Source of the DNA: Marivirga harenae
GTDB taxonomy: Bacteria; Bacteroidota; Bacteroidia; Cytophagales; Cyclobacteriaceae
Assembly: GCF_030534335.1 (NCBI RefSeq)
Contig: NZ_CP130565.1
Span: 1,075,501 to 1,139,500 of the forward strand
Reading direction: 5' to 3'
DNA: 64,000 nt
Shown here: piece after piece, positions 25,368 to 34,492 of the stretch
Layout: every line of letters begins with the position of its first letter
Position numbering within the stretch: the stretch's first letter is position 1
Program-made: the position numbers and the translations under genes
The notes under the pieces: generated by a model
What the model was told of the DNA's origin: nothing
What the model saw: only the letters and a program-made list of their open reading frames with translations
Database searches by the model: none

Positions 25368-26165
25368 ATGAGCGATTCAACATATAAAGTCCCAACCATG
25401 CAAGAAATGAGTGCCAAAGGAGAAGCTCCTGAGGTGTTATTTTGGGTGGGCTGTGCCGGTTCATTTGATGACCGCTACAAAGCGGTAACCATTGCATTTA
25501 CCAAAATATTGAACAAGGTAGGCATCAACTTTGCCGTTTTAGGCCCTGAGGAAAGCTGTACTGGAGATCCTGCCAGAAGAGCCGGGAATGAATTCCTTTT
25601 CCAAATGCAAGCTATGAGTAACATCCAGGTATTGGATGGCTACAACATTAAAAAGATTGTAACCGCTTGTCCGCATTGCTTTAACACTATCAAAAATGAA
25701 TATCCTGAATTGGGTGGAAATTACGAGGTAATGCATCATTCCCAATTCTTGCAAGGATTGATTAATGAAGGGAAGGTAACTTTAAAAGACGGGGGCGAAT
25801 TTAAAGGAAGAAAAATCACTTTCCATGATTCTTGCTATTTAGGTAGAGCAAACGGTGTATATGAGGCTCCTAGAGATGTTATCAAAGCCTTAGATGCAGA
25901 GCTAGTGGAAATGAAAAGATGCAAAACCAAAGGCCTTTGTTGTGGAGCTGGTGGTGCACAGATGTTCAAAGATGCTGAGAAAGGTAATAAGGAAATCAAT
26001 ATTGAGAGAACCGAAGAAGCATTAGACACAGGGGCAGAAGTAATTGCGGCAGGCTGTCCATTCTGCATGACCATGATGACCGATGGTGTTAAAAATAAAG
26101 AAAGAGAGCACAATGTAAAAGTTTTTGATTTAGCTGAATTGATTGCTAAGAATCAGGGACTTTAG
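25368..26165 (+). CDS. CCG-domain (HdrB/GlpC-like) iron-sulfur protein
   Basis: 265 residues with two cysteine-rich CCG domains. The first has WVGCAGSFDDR with TACPHCFNTIKNEYPE; the second has HDSCYLGRANGVYEAPRDVI, KGLCCGAGGAQMF and AGCPFCMTMM. CCG domains bind a non-cubane 4Fe-4S cluster in heterodisulfide reductase B and related subunits. It is co-oriented with the membrane FeS gene (34 bp gap) and ends before a good terminator. The pair is common in Bacteroidota, but no substrate is assigned. Confidence 0.9.
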   Translation: MSDSTYKVPTMQEMSAKGEAPEVLFWVGCAGSFDDRYKAVTIAFTKILNKVGINFAVLGPEESCTGDPARRAGNEFLFQMQAMSNIQVLDGYNIKKIVTACPHCFNTIKNEYPELGGNYEVMHHSQFLQGLINEGKVTLKDGGEFKGRKITFHDSCYLGRANGVYEAPRDVIKALDAELVEMKRCKTKGLCCGAGGAQMFKDAEKGNKEINIERTEEALDTGAEVIAAGCPFCMTMMTDGVKNKEREHNVKVFDLAELIAKNQGL

Positions 26166-26212
26166 CTAGTAGCGAGAATTCAGTATCAAGTATCACGTAT
26201 TCACAGTCTTTT

Positions 26213-26249
26213 CAGCCAGAGGTTTGTCAGCCTTTGGCTGTTTTCTTTT
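26213..26249 (+). terminator. intrinsic terminator after the CCG-domain gene
   Basis: CAGCCAGAGG (26213-26222) pairs with CCTTTGGCTG (26231-26240) with one G-U wobble; the T-rich tract TTTTCTTTT follows. Confidence 0.8.
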
Positions 26250-26477
26250 GTTATCTTTGTGACTTTTATGGTTAGATTTCCAGCTTTAGCTGGTTTATAG
26301 CCTTTAAGTGGTCCCTCTTGAAAAATGAAAAGTACCTTTATATAAGCTAAAATAAAAATTACAGTATCATTTTTGAGATTTAATCATAGGTAAAACATCA
26401 AAATTGATGTGTTTGAGTGAAATTTGAGGTTTTAGAAATAATAGCAAGATATATTTACCAAAATAAATTTTCTGCCT

Positions 26478-26620
26478 TTATACTTTTTGCTTGATCAAAA
26501 AGAAAGAAAAATCAAGACAAAAATAAGCTTCAGCCCACGTCCTCGTCTGGCTTGTCTGCACAAGCAGGCACGCATTCCTGCCTGCCAGCAGGCAGGTTTG
26601 TCCTCCTTCCCGCAACTCTC
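26478..26620. repeat. dispersed intergenic repeat, copy 2 (within gene-free 26250-26863)
   Basis: It opens with TACTTTTTGCTTGATCAAAA, shares the 27-mer at 26547-26573 with copy 1 (25 of 27 bases), and carries a perfect 9-bp hairpin CCTGCCTGC-CA-GCAGGCAGG at 26577-26596. It ends TCCTTCCCGCAACTCTC. I recognise no gene or RNA in the rest of 26250-26863. Confidence 0.7.
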
Positions 26621-26863
26621 AGATCAAAATTTTTTTGACTTGAGGGATTTGTGGTATTTTTCATGAACTCCCTGATTTAGATTAAAGTATTCCACAAATT
26701 GGAATCTGTGAGACTATCCTCTGGAGGGGATTATAGGGGTGTTATAAGGCTGTCAATTTTGCAGAAGGAGAGCTGTCTTGTTGTACTAAAAAAGAAAAAT
26801 AGAAACTACAAATTAGAAATCAATCTGAACCTTGATGCCAAATACTAGCTTCTTGACACTACT

Positions 26864-27949
26864 CTAATCCCTTCTGAAGCTTTTTGTAATAGCTTTTTTC
26901 TTTCTTCTAATATTGGCACGTAGGATTTCATCAAGCATAAGACTTAACAATATACAAAGCCCAATTATAAGCGGCACTAAGATATTATCGCCCAGAAAAT
27001 CTAAAGCAAGGGCAATACAAATAATGGCAATATTGGTCGCAATCATAATCAGGGTAGTTCCGGAATGGCTAAACCCTAGCCTCATTAAAATATGGTGCAA
27101 ATGCGTTTTATCAGGTGAAAAAGGTGATTTCCTCTTAACTGCTCTTGAAATAAATACCCTCAAGGTATCAAAAAGTGGAATAATAATCACTGAGATCCCA
27201 ACTGCAACTGATGAGGTTAATTTGAAAGGAGTCTCTTCGGGTAAATAGTGGTTATAATCAATGAATTTTATCGTAACCACCGCTAAAGCAAAACCAATTA
27301 ATAATGCTCCTGTATCTCCCATAAAAATACGGGATGGTTCCCAGTTAAAATTAAGGAAAGCTATTAAAGCCCCTATGAAGGCGAAGCAAACCATTGAATA
27401 ATACGTCTGCCCAACCAAGAAGAAATAGATCCCAAAAAAGAAAAAAGCAATAATCCCGATACTACTAGCTAAGCCATCTAACCCATCGATTAGATTATAG
27501 GAATTGGTAATTACGATTAAAGTAAATAATGAAAAGAAGAAGCTTATAATGTAGGGTAATTCTTCTATAGTTAACAATCCATAGAATGAATTGAGTTTAA
27601 TATCCATTAAGAAAATGACCATGCAGGAAGATAACAGCTGTGCTGCCAGCTTCACGATGGGTCTAACTGGTACTAAATCATCTCGAAGACCCACTATAAA
27701 CATAATACCCATAGCACCATAGAAGAACTTAAATCGCTGCAGGCCAACCATTGGCATCCATATAAGCAGCGCAATAATCATCCCGATAAAAATTGCTATC
27801 CCCCCCATAGAAGGTGTATCACCAGTATGAATCTTCCTACCTCCTGGCTTATCCATGATATTACGCTTTTTAAAAAAGCCTACAACCAATGGAGTAACCA
27901 AAAAGGTTAGAATAAATGAAGTAATTAAACTAGCTAGGGTTTGGGGCAT
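26864..27949 (-). CDS. MraY/WecA-family undecaprenyl-phosphate sugar-1-phosphate transferase
   Basis: 361 residues with about ten membrane helices. It loads a sugar phosphate (typically GlcNAc-1-P) onto undecaprenyl phosphate at the inner membrane, the first membrane step of a surface glycan. Motifs: GLRDDLVPVRP (catalytic DD), NSYNLIDGLDGLASSIG (NxxxxDGxDGL), MGDTGALLIGF and the C-terminal HLHHILMR histidine cluster. It is the last gene of the polysaccharide locus. WecA/TagO-like specificity is inferred; MraY itself is unlikely because division genes are absent. Confidence 0.93.
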   Translation of the reverse strand: MPQTLASLITSFILTFLVTPLVVGFFKKRNIMDKPGGRKIHTGDTPSMGGIAIFIGMIIALLIWMPMVGLQRFKFFYGAMGIMFIVGLRDDLVPVRPIVKLAAQLLSSCMVIFLMDIKLNSFYGLLTIEELPYIISFFFSLFTLIVITNSYNLIDGLDGLASSIGIIAFFFFGIYFFLVGQTYYSMVCFAFIGALIAFLNFNWEPSRIFMGDTGALLIGFALAVVTIKFIDYNHYLPEETPFKLTSSVAVGISVIIIPLFDTLRVFISRAVKRKSPFSPDKTHLHHILMRLGFSHSGTTLIMIATNIAIICIALALDFLGDNILVPLIIGLCILLSLMLDEILRANIRRKKKAITKSFRRD

Positions 27950-27963
27950 TTCTATTTATTCAA

Positions 27964-29190
27964 TTATTGTTCAGATATATCTCGGATAATAAAAACATTT
28001 GCAAAGGTAGCAAAAAAGACTATTCCTTTTTGCAATCCTAAAATTGACTCACTCAATGATGAAAACACAATTATCAGCGTAAAGATACACATCGGCAGTA
28101 GTTTTATCATGAAACTCTTCCTTAAAACATTAAACAGCAGTACTAAAAAACTTGATAAACCAATTATCCCAATTTGAAGAAAAGTCTGAAGAAACTGATT
28201 ATGGGCATTTTGGGACTTATTTAGTGCCCAATAATATTCATTTTTTTCATATTGAATATTTAAAGCTTTTTGATCCGATCCAACTCCATAACCATATAAC
28301 GGAGATCTTTTTATAACGCTGAACGCTGATTCCAATACAGCTACTCTTGATTGAACACTCCCAATATCGGTAATTTCAGTATCTTTCATTGAATATTCCT
28401 GATTAAATAAGGCACTAAATCGATCTGAAAGATAACTTGATTGAAGACTATAGTATACAATACCAGTAAACACTATGAAGAAAATAATGAAGTCTTTCTT
28501 ATATATTTTGAAAATCATAAACCCTAAATATATCAACAAAAGGCCCCCAATAAGTATTGGCATTCTAGATGTATTCATTATTAAAACAAAATAAATTACT
28601 GATACCATTACATAAAAAACAAACCTATTTAATTTGTTCTCTAGAAAGTATTTTATTAATATACCAATGGACATCAATAGATACATTCCAAAATAGGTTG
28701 TATGTATTTTCAATGGAGAAAGTAATTTATAGCTTGAGTACCACCACGAATTTAAGAAACTAATATTCCTATATGTAACTGACATGTCATAGAATACATA
28801 TGTATATATTATGATTATTGAAATAATAATGCTGCAAATGAAGGTAAAGAGCAGCTTACCTATCAAATTTTGATGAAATTTTAGATTGAGGTATGCAATC
28901 GGAATTATTAGAAAAGAAGATATTCTAACGACATACTTAAAGCCTAATTCTGCATTTGAAGATATAAGAAGACTAAATACCAATAAACAATAAAGCGGAA
29001 TAGTTGAAAATAACAAAATTCTTTTGTTATCCCAAATGAATTTTGGCCTATTGAAAAGAATCAAGTAGATATTAATCGGCACCAATGCAATAATTACAGC
29101 AGAATTTAACTGTGTCTTAAAGGGAATAGTAAATATGAAAAATAATACAAATAATAAATTAAGGTCGGTAATTGCTCTTTTAATTGCCAT
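27964..29190 (-). CDS. O-antigen ligase / polymerase family membrane protein (first of two)
   Basis: 408 residues, about eleven membrane helices. The Wzy_C/WaaL-type large periplasmic loop includes KRSPLYGYGVGSDQKALNIQ and NKSQNAHNQFLQTFLQIGII, the latter being the conserved 'H-N..l' motif seen in O-antigen ligases. It either joins finished glycan to lipid A core or polymerises repeat units. Since a second family member lies at 31074-32282, one may ligate and one polymerise. It abuts the GT2 gene (shares one base). Confidence 0.85.
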   Translation of the reverse strand: MAIKRAITDLNLLFVLFFIFTIPFKTQLNSAVIIALVPINIYLILFNRPKFIWDNKRILLFSTIPLYCLLVFSLLISSNAELGFKYVVRISSFLIIPIAYLNLKFHQNLIGKLLFTFICSIIISIIIIYTYVFYDMSVTYRNISFLNSWWYSSYKLLSPLKIHTTYFGMYLLMSIGILIKYFLENKLNRFVFYVMVSVIYFVLIMNTSRMPILIGGLLLIYLGFMIFKIYKKDFIIFFIVFTGIVYYSLQSSYLSDRFSALFNQEYSMKDTEITDIGSVQSRVAVLESAFSVIKRSPLYGYGVGSDQKALNIQYEKNEYYWALNKSQNAHNQFLQTFLQIGIIGLSSFLVLLFNVLRKSFMIKLLPMCIFTLIIVFSSLSESILGLQKGIVFFATFANVFIIRDISEQ

Positions 29191-29969
29191 TATCTGAAAA
29201 GTGCCTTTCTATAGTTAATTAACCCATAAGCTGCATAATACGAAAGATAATATAAGGATTTAAGAGGAGAAAAACCAAGATAATTCCGGTAAACATCCCA
29301 CTGTTGTCCTAACATTCTAAATTTGTTTTCCGAGACTGAGCCCTTTCGTATATTGTATTTAGCTAAGATTTCACTATTTCCATATGCATAATCAACATCT
29401 TTTAGCAACGACAACCATAATACTAAATCTTCTCTTTCGAATTCTTTAGAAAAATAACGCTTACCAAGTTTATGACTATTATATATTGCAGTTAAGCAAC
29501 TGATTGGGTTCGACTTACAAATTTCATCGAGAGTAACTTTTTCTGGAGCAATCCTAGGTGATATTAACTGCTTCTTTGACACTAAAAATCTATCATAAGA
29601 TGAAAATAGAAAGGAAATATTTTCCTCCTCCATAATTTTCACTGAGATACTTAATATGTTTTCATACCAAATATCATCACTGTCTATATGAATAATGTAT
29701 TTACCTAAGGCTTGCTCTATTGCAATATTTCTACAATAAATTCGTCCTGAATTCTTTGACAAATACATTGGCTTAATTCTGGAATCCAACTCTGAAAATG
29801 ATGAAATTATTTGCCTTGAATTATCTGTAGATGAATCATCGACAATTAATAGTTCCCAATTATTGTACTCTTGGTCTATTATCGATTTTATTGTACTCTC
29901 TAAAAATAGTTCCGAATTATAGCAAGGAGTAATAATCGAAACCAAAGGTGCATTTTCAGATTCCATCAA
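29190..29969 (-). CDS. family 2 glycosyltransferase
   Basis: 259 residues with a GT-A fold. The opening is VSIITPCYNSELFLESTIKS, the nucleotide-binding aspartates are in LIVDDSSTDNS, and the metal-binding motif is HIDSDDIWYEN. No membrane helix. It adds one sugar to the lipid-linked unit on the cytoplasmic side; donor and linkage are unknown. It overlaps the preceding GT4 gene by 4 bp. Confidence 0.92.
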   Translation of the reverse strand: MMESENAPLVSIITPCYNSELFLESTIKSIIDQEYNNWELLIVDDSSTDNSRQIISSFSELDSRIKPMYLSKNSGRIYCRNIAIEQALGKYIIHIDSDDIWYENILSISVKIMEEENISFLFSSYDRFLVSKKQLISPRIAPEKVTLDEICKSNPISCLTAIYNSHKLGKRYFSKEFEREDLVLWLSLLKDVDYAYGNSEILAKYNIRKGSVSENKFRMLGQQWDVYRNYLGFSPLKSLYYLSYYAAYGLINYRKALFR

Positions 29970-31087
29970 ATTATTTCTTTATACTGTTTCAATAATATTT
30001 CTTTTTCTTTTTCCCAACTATTCTGGAAAGCAAAATGATAGGCTTTCTCAATTAATTCATTTTTATATTTCGTATTCTCTAAAATACTAACAATCGTACC
30101 TGCAATATCTTTGGGTGCCAAGGGATTGACATAATAAGCTTTGTCAAGATAATATTCCTTCCAATATGGAAAATCCGACATTAACATTGGTAATTTGCAT
30201 GCCATGTATTCAAAAGACTTCACTGGTGTAGTGTATAAATGATTTTCCACAGGATGCAGAGTTGACAGCCCTATATCACCAGATTTGCAAATGCTGTAAA
30301 TTTCTTGCGGCGGTAAAAAGCCAAAATATTTTACTTTTGACCAAGCCGCATGCAATTTACATTTGCTATGTAATTTTTCCGAATCCCACCTACCTATTAA
30401 CCATAATTCAAAAGTATCGTCTAGAATTGCAATTGTTTCAAGCATTTCGGCAATTCCTCGAATTTTACTAATTAATCCTACATAAATTAGAATATTTTTA
30501 TTGCCATCTCTTTTTAATTTAGGTTTAGAATCAATTAATTCCATTTTGGGTACATTTCTAACTACACTAAATTTAGAAAGTTGACTTTTGTATTTATTAT
30601 GAAAGTAGTTTGTATACCCCGCCTCTGCAAGAATTACTTTGTAAGATATAAAAATACCTATACGTTCAAATATCGAGTAAATAAACTTTACTATTTTTGT
30701 TAGGAAGAATTTTCTTAACCAGTCCTTGTCATCAATGTCATGTATTACTAACTCATGGATATCCATAATTACCTTTACTCCAAATAAACGAAGCAAAAGT
30801 GCTGCAGATATTAATTCTGGATCATGAAAGTGAATCACCTTTATTCTCCGTTTTAAGACTGTATAAGTAATCTTTATCCAGGAAAAAAGAAGACGAGATA
30901 CTCGATTATTTGGCTTACCTACATCATAAATATTTATTCCGTTTGAGACTTCATCACCCTTTCCATCAGCGACTATTAAACATACATTCCTTTTATCTTC
31001 TGAAAGCGATCGTACTTCTTTCAAAAATATCCTCGTATCGAACCTAGGATGGACACTTGTAATATGAGCTATCTTATTTTCTTTCAT
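29966..31087 (-). CDS. family 4-type glycosyltransferase
   Basis: 373 residues with a GT-B fold. N-terminal domain: KIAHITSVHPRFDTRIFLKE and VIHFHDPELISAALLLRLFG. C-terminal nucleotide-binding domain: NILIYVGLISKIRGIAEMLE, SICKSGDIGLSTLHPVENHL and the TTPVKSFEYMACKLPML loop that contains the donor-binding Glu. It adds a sugar during repeat-unit assembly. It overlaps the upstream polymerase gene by 14 bp. Confidence 0.9.
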   Translation of the reverse strand: MKENKIAHITSVHPRFDTRIFLKEVRSLSEDKRNVCLIVADGKGDEVSNGINIYDVGKPNNRVSRLLFSWIKITYTVLKRRIKVIHFHDPELISAALLLRLFGVKVIMDIHELVIHDIDDKDWLRKFFLTKIVKFIYSIFERIGIFISYKVILAEAGYTNYFHNKYKSQLSKFSVVRNVPKMELIDSKPKLKRDGNKNILIYVGLISKIRGIAEMLETIAILDDTFELWLIGRWDSEKLHSKCKLHAAWSKVKYFGFLPPQEIYSICKSGDIGLSTLHPVENHLYTTPVKSFEYMACKLPMLMSDFPYWKEYYLDKAYYVNPLAPKDIAGTIVSILENTKYKNELIEKAYHFAFQNSWEKEKEILLKQYKEII

Positions 31088-32282
31088 TGTTGAAATAAAT
31101 TAAGGGTATCAGGCAGAAGAAAATTCTTATATCAATAATAGAGTACGACTTCAAGAAATTCAAAAGTAAAAAGATACTTATTGCCATCGCAAAAATGGTG
31201 ATTTTTTTGGGTACATTGAAATAAATGAACATTATTAAAAGGCTAGTACCGACTAATCCTACCTCAAATAACATTTCCAAAAGTATATTATGTGGATATA
31301 ACTTAATATCCTGTCCTAATTTATAGATCCCATAACTCCCAAATCCATAGCCAAACAAGAATTCAGAAAACCCATTTGTGATCTTCTCAAAGGAAAAATT
31401 ATAGTGTTCAATTCGCTCATTAGTAGAACTCATATCACTAGTAATATTTGATCCAAAAATTCTTTCAAATATTAACTGTAGCCTTTGCAAAGTTCTGGCA
31501 GCTAAAATTTGTATAGTTTCATAAAAAAAGAATATTGTGCCAATTAGGGCAGAAACTCCAAACGGTATTGAAAATAATTGATTTTTCGATACTTTAATAT
31601 TCCTAATGCTGCGAAATATTGACTTGTAGTTTACTATCGATAATGAGACAATAGTCAAAATAAGAAAAAGAATTGGGGCTCTCCCTCCCAAAATTGCTAA
31701 AAGCACAATATTTGTAAATAAAAAGAAATATTTTATGTAAGGTCTTTTTATAAAAACTGTTTTTAGATACAATACTATTATGCTTATTCCTGCATACAAA
31801 GAACTTGATAAGTAAAATCCGAGAATTGGTTTCACTTTGCTATAATTAGAACCATCAATATAACCTCTCAACAAGGTTGAAAACCATAAACTAGCTAATG
31901 TCGTAATTACTATAAATATTTCCCAAAACAATTTCTTATTTAACTTATCAATAACTACAGTTGAATAAAAATATCCCAAGATATTGGTGAAAAACAAAAA
32001 GACCTTGATGTATTTAAATTCTGTAGACTCACTCCAAACCAATGATAAAAACACATAAAAAGTAAATGAAAGTAGCAGCAGATTATTTGTTATGAAAGCA
32101 TTTTTAATGTTGTGTTTATAAATTAATAAATCAGCAACCATCAATAAACCTGCAAGTAAAGTTAAGTCTAAATAAAGATTAATTTTGTAGTAAATAAATA
32201 TCGATTTAATACTTCCTGAAATAATGAAAAGCACCAAAACTAATTCTCTATTGTATCGTATGTTTGATTTCAAGGAATTCAA
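31074..32282 (-). CDS. O-antigen polymerase / ligase family membrane protein (second of two)
   Basis: 402 residues, about eleven helices and little else, typical of Wzy-type polymerases whose sequences are poorly conserved. One large periplasmic loop includes FLFGYGFGSYGIYKLGQDIK and LYPHNILLEMLFEVGLVGTS; the 'PHN..LE..fE.Gl.G' motif is a family hallmark. It sits one base after the preceding GT2 gene in the locus. I favour Wzy (polymerase) for this copy, with low certainty. Confidence 0.85.
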   Translation of the reverse strand: MNSLKSNIRYNRELVLVLFIISGSIKSIFIYYKINLYLDLTLLAGLLMVADLLIYKHNIKNAFITNNLLLLSFTFYVFLSLVWSESTEFKYIKVFLFFTNILGYFYSTVVIDKLNKKLFWEIFIVITTLASLWFSTLLRGYIDGSNYSKVKPILGFYLSSSLYAGISIIVLYLKTVFIKRPYIKYFFLFTNIVLLAILGGRAPILFLILTIVSLSIVNYKSIFRSIRNIKVSKNQLFSIPFGVSALIGTIFFFYETIQILAARTLQRLQLIFERIFGSNITSDMSSTNERIEHYNFSFEKITNGFSEFLFGYGFGSYGIYKLGQDIKLYPHNILLEMLFEVGLVGTSLLIMFIYFNVPKKITIFAMAISIFLLLNFLKSYSIIDIRIFFCLIPLIYFNNERK

Positions 32283-33446
32283 TTACTTTGTCCAGATTTT
32301 ATTTGAAGGCAATTTCTTATCCATGATAAAATTTATACATTCTTGGATATTGTTTATTTGAGAGCTCGTAGTTTTCTCTTTATTCAAATTCAACCTGTAC
32401 CTAACAAAGTTTTTTAGGTAAGAAAACAATCTCTTGTTAAAAATAAGTACAAAATAATAAATCATTTTGAGACTACTTTTTATGGAATATTTTATTTTTT
32501 CATTAATTCTATCTCTCCAGAAAAATTCGTACATAAATAGTTCTGAATATAAATAATCAAAATTAAAGCACTTCATTTCAGTCGACCGATTTACTCGATT
32601 CAAACTTTGTATTGCCGACTCCGCCCAAATTGTTTGCCCTGACCAAAAAAAAGGTATCTCCTCTGTCCAATTTTTTACGGTCTCTTTAGGCAGGAACTTT
32701 TGGTTTTCTATTTCACCAGTATGTTTCTTAGCAAGGCCCATTCCACTAGTGCTCTTTGCACCTTTCCCGGAAACAAATATTGGATAATCAACATATACAT
32801 AAGATTTACTAAAAACAGATGTGGCTATTGCATTTGCCATATCTGGACTCGGTCCAGGGAAATACGAACCAGATGTCTTAAATATATTTTCTAGTACATC
32901 TCTCCTAACTATCCCATGGTATAATTTTGGCAACAAGAGTAGTGATGTCGCTCCTATCGACAACACTTTTTGTCTTTCTTTATTTGGGTCAATTATTCTA
33001 TAAGTATTATTGAAAGAATTGATAACTAATTTACCAGCCAAATCAACTGTGAACGAATTACTTTGACGGCTTGTATCTGGCCATATATAGATAGGCTTAC
33101 TTGAAGTTAAAGCATCAAAATTATTACTTTCCATCCAATCCACAGCACTCATTATGTCATGAGTTACTCCATCATCATCCCCTAATAAAGTTACATATGA
33201 CCCGATGGAGTTTTTAATTCCTAGGTCACAATTCTCGATTACAGATAGTTGTTCAGAATTATAATGATAAATCAATCTTTCATCATTCAACTCTCTTAAA
33301 AATGAAGTGATCTCCCGGTTATCATTACTGTTATCTTGAATTACTATTTCAAAATCTTCTGAGTTTATCTCAAGCAATGATTTTAAGCAAATGGTTAAAT
33401 ATTCTACCCTATCTTTCGTCGGGATTACTATGGAAAGCTTTTTCAT
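32283..33446 (-). CDS. family 2 glycosyltransferase with C-terminal extension
   Basis: 387 residues. Its GT-A start is LSIVIPTKDRVEYLTICLKS, followed by IVIQDNSND and the metal-binding VTLLGDDDGVTHDI. After about residue 270 comes an extension with amphipathic or hydrophobic helices (MIYYFVLIFNKRLFSYLKNF), probably attaching it to the membrane. It adds a sugar to the glycan repeat. It lies 8 bp after the hydrolase-like gene. Confidence 0.9.
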   Translation of the reverse strand: MKKLSIVIPTKDRVEYLTICLKSLLEINSEDFEIVIQDNSNDNREITSFLRELNDERLIYHYNSEQLSVIENCDLGIKNSIGSYVTLLGDDDGVTHDIMSAVDWMESNNFDALTSSKPIYIWPDTSRQSNSFTVDLAGKLVINSFNNTYRIIDPNKERQKVLSIGATSLLLLPKLYHGIVRRDVLENIFKTSGSYFPGPSPDMANAIATSVFSKSYVYVDYPIFVSGKGAKSTSGMGLAKKHTGEIENQKFLPKETVKNWTEEIPFFWSGQTIWAESAIQSLNRVNRSTEMKCFNFDYLYSELFMYEFFWRDRINEKIKYSIKSSLKMIYYFVLIFNKRLFSYLKNFVRYRLNLNKEKTTSSQINNIQECINFIMDKKLPSNKIWTK

Positions 33447-33454
33447 TATGCAAT

Positions 33455-34492
33455 TTAGTAACTTGAGAAAAAATCACCAACTCTCTGGACTGTTGGTGTC
33501 AAATTATATTTTTGATTTTTATACAGATACAGACCCACTGAGTAATTTAGTGGCTCAGATGTGTGTCCGCCAGTCTCTTGAGCAATCATTTCCGCATCAA
33601 TATCAAAATCTTTGAATCTTTCAACGTATTGCGCATTGAGTTTGAAACTCGCAGTAGGATCGTCCTTCGCTTGGAAAATTCTTATTGGAATACTTCTTGG
33701 GGCCTTTCTAGCCATTATATAATTAAAAGGATCCAAATCACCAACTTTATCCTTTTCATATTCTGCTATCATTAAATCTTCTAGAGAGGTTACATTTTTC
33801 ATACCATACAACCTTATTATATTGGCTCGGGTTTGTAGTTTATCAAACTCTCCCCCACTAAGTGCCCCGTTCCTGATATCCCAAGCATTTCGTTCAATGC
33901 TTAACAGTGGTGCAACAAAAGCTTGTGCTTTAAAAGGAATTTTGGTTAAGTTAACCAGGTTTGACCCTACCAATGAGCCATTTGAATTACATAATAAATA
34001 AACTTCATCTTTTCCTATATTATAGTTCTTAACCACATAACTGTATGCTTGAAAATAAGAATCTAATGCAATTTTGCTCCCTACGGTTCTATATTGATCA
34101 ATTTTTAGTAACGAAGCAACAGTTTCAGGAATTCCAGCTACATCGAGTACTGCATATCCTAGTGAATTAAGGTATCTACAATAATCTGAGTTTAATGCCT
34201 CAACAAATCCTGAAGTGACACCACCGCCTCCACTGTGACAATAGATTACCAGCTTAGTTCTCACTTTCGATAAATAACCCTTTGGCAACATTAAAATCGC
34301 CTGATCAGTTACTATGCTTGGCTTAGAGAAATTAAAAAGACTATTTTGGATTTCAATTGGAATAGTAAAACTTTCTTCTTTTTCAATATTAGCAATTTCT
34401 TCAATTTTACATCCATAGATGGAAGCAGAAAGGAAAAGCACACTAACTACTTTTAAAGCACAGTCAAAAAAGTTTAAAAAACTCTTGGACAT
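33455..34492 (-). CDS. alpha/beta-hydrolase-like lipoprotein inside the glycan locus
   Basis: I start at 34492 (MSKSFLNFFDCALKVV), which gives a clean lipoprotein signal with Cys28 in IYGCKI; an ATG at 34531 would add 13 residues that spoil it. The mature part has an oxyanion-type loop YCHSGGGG, a nucleophile-elbow-like LLCNSNGSLVG and a late catalytic-type IFQAKDDPTASF / GGHTSEP pair. This fits a serine hydrolase of the alpha/beta fold. It overlaps the acyltransferase gene by 29 bp. An exported esterase or deacetylase of the glycan is plausible; no direct evidence. Confidence 0.6.
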   Translation of the reverse strand: MSKSFLNFFDCALKVVSVLFLSASIYGCKIEEIANIEKEESFTIPIEIQNSLFNFSKPSIVTDQAILMLPKGYLSKVRTKLVIYCHSGGGGVTSGFVEALNSDYCRYLNSLGYAVLDVAGIPETVASLLKIDQYRTVGSKIALDSYFQAYSYVVKNYNIGKDEVYLLCNSNGSLVGSNLVNLTKIPFKAQAFVAPLLSIERNAWDIRNGALSGGEFDKLQTRANIIRLYGMKNVTSLEDLMIAEYEKDKVGDLDPFNYIMARKAPRSIPIRIFQAKDDPTASFKLNAQYVERFKDFDIDAEMIAQETGGHTSEPLNYSVGLYLYKNQKYNLTPTVQRVGDFFSSY

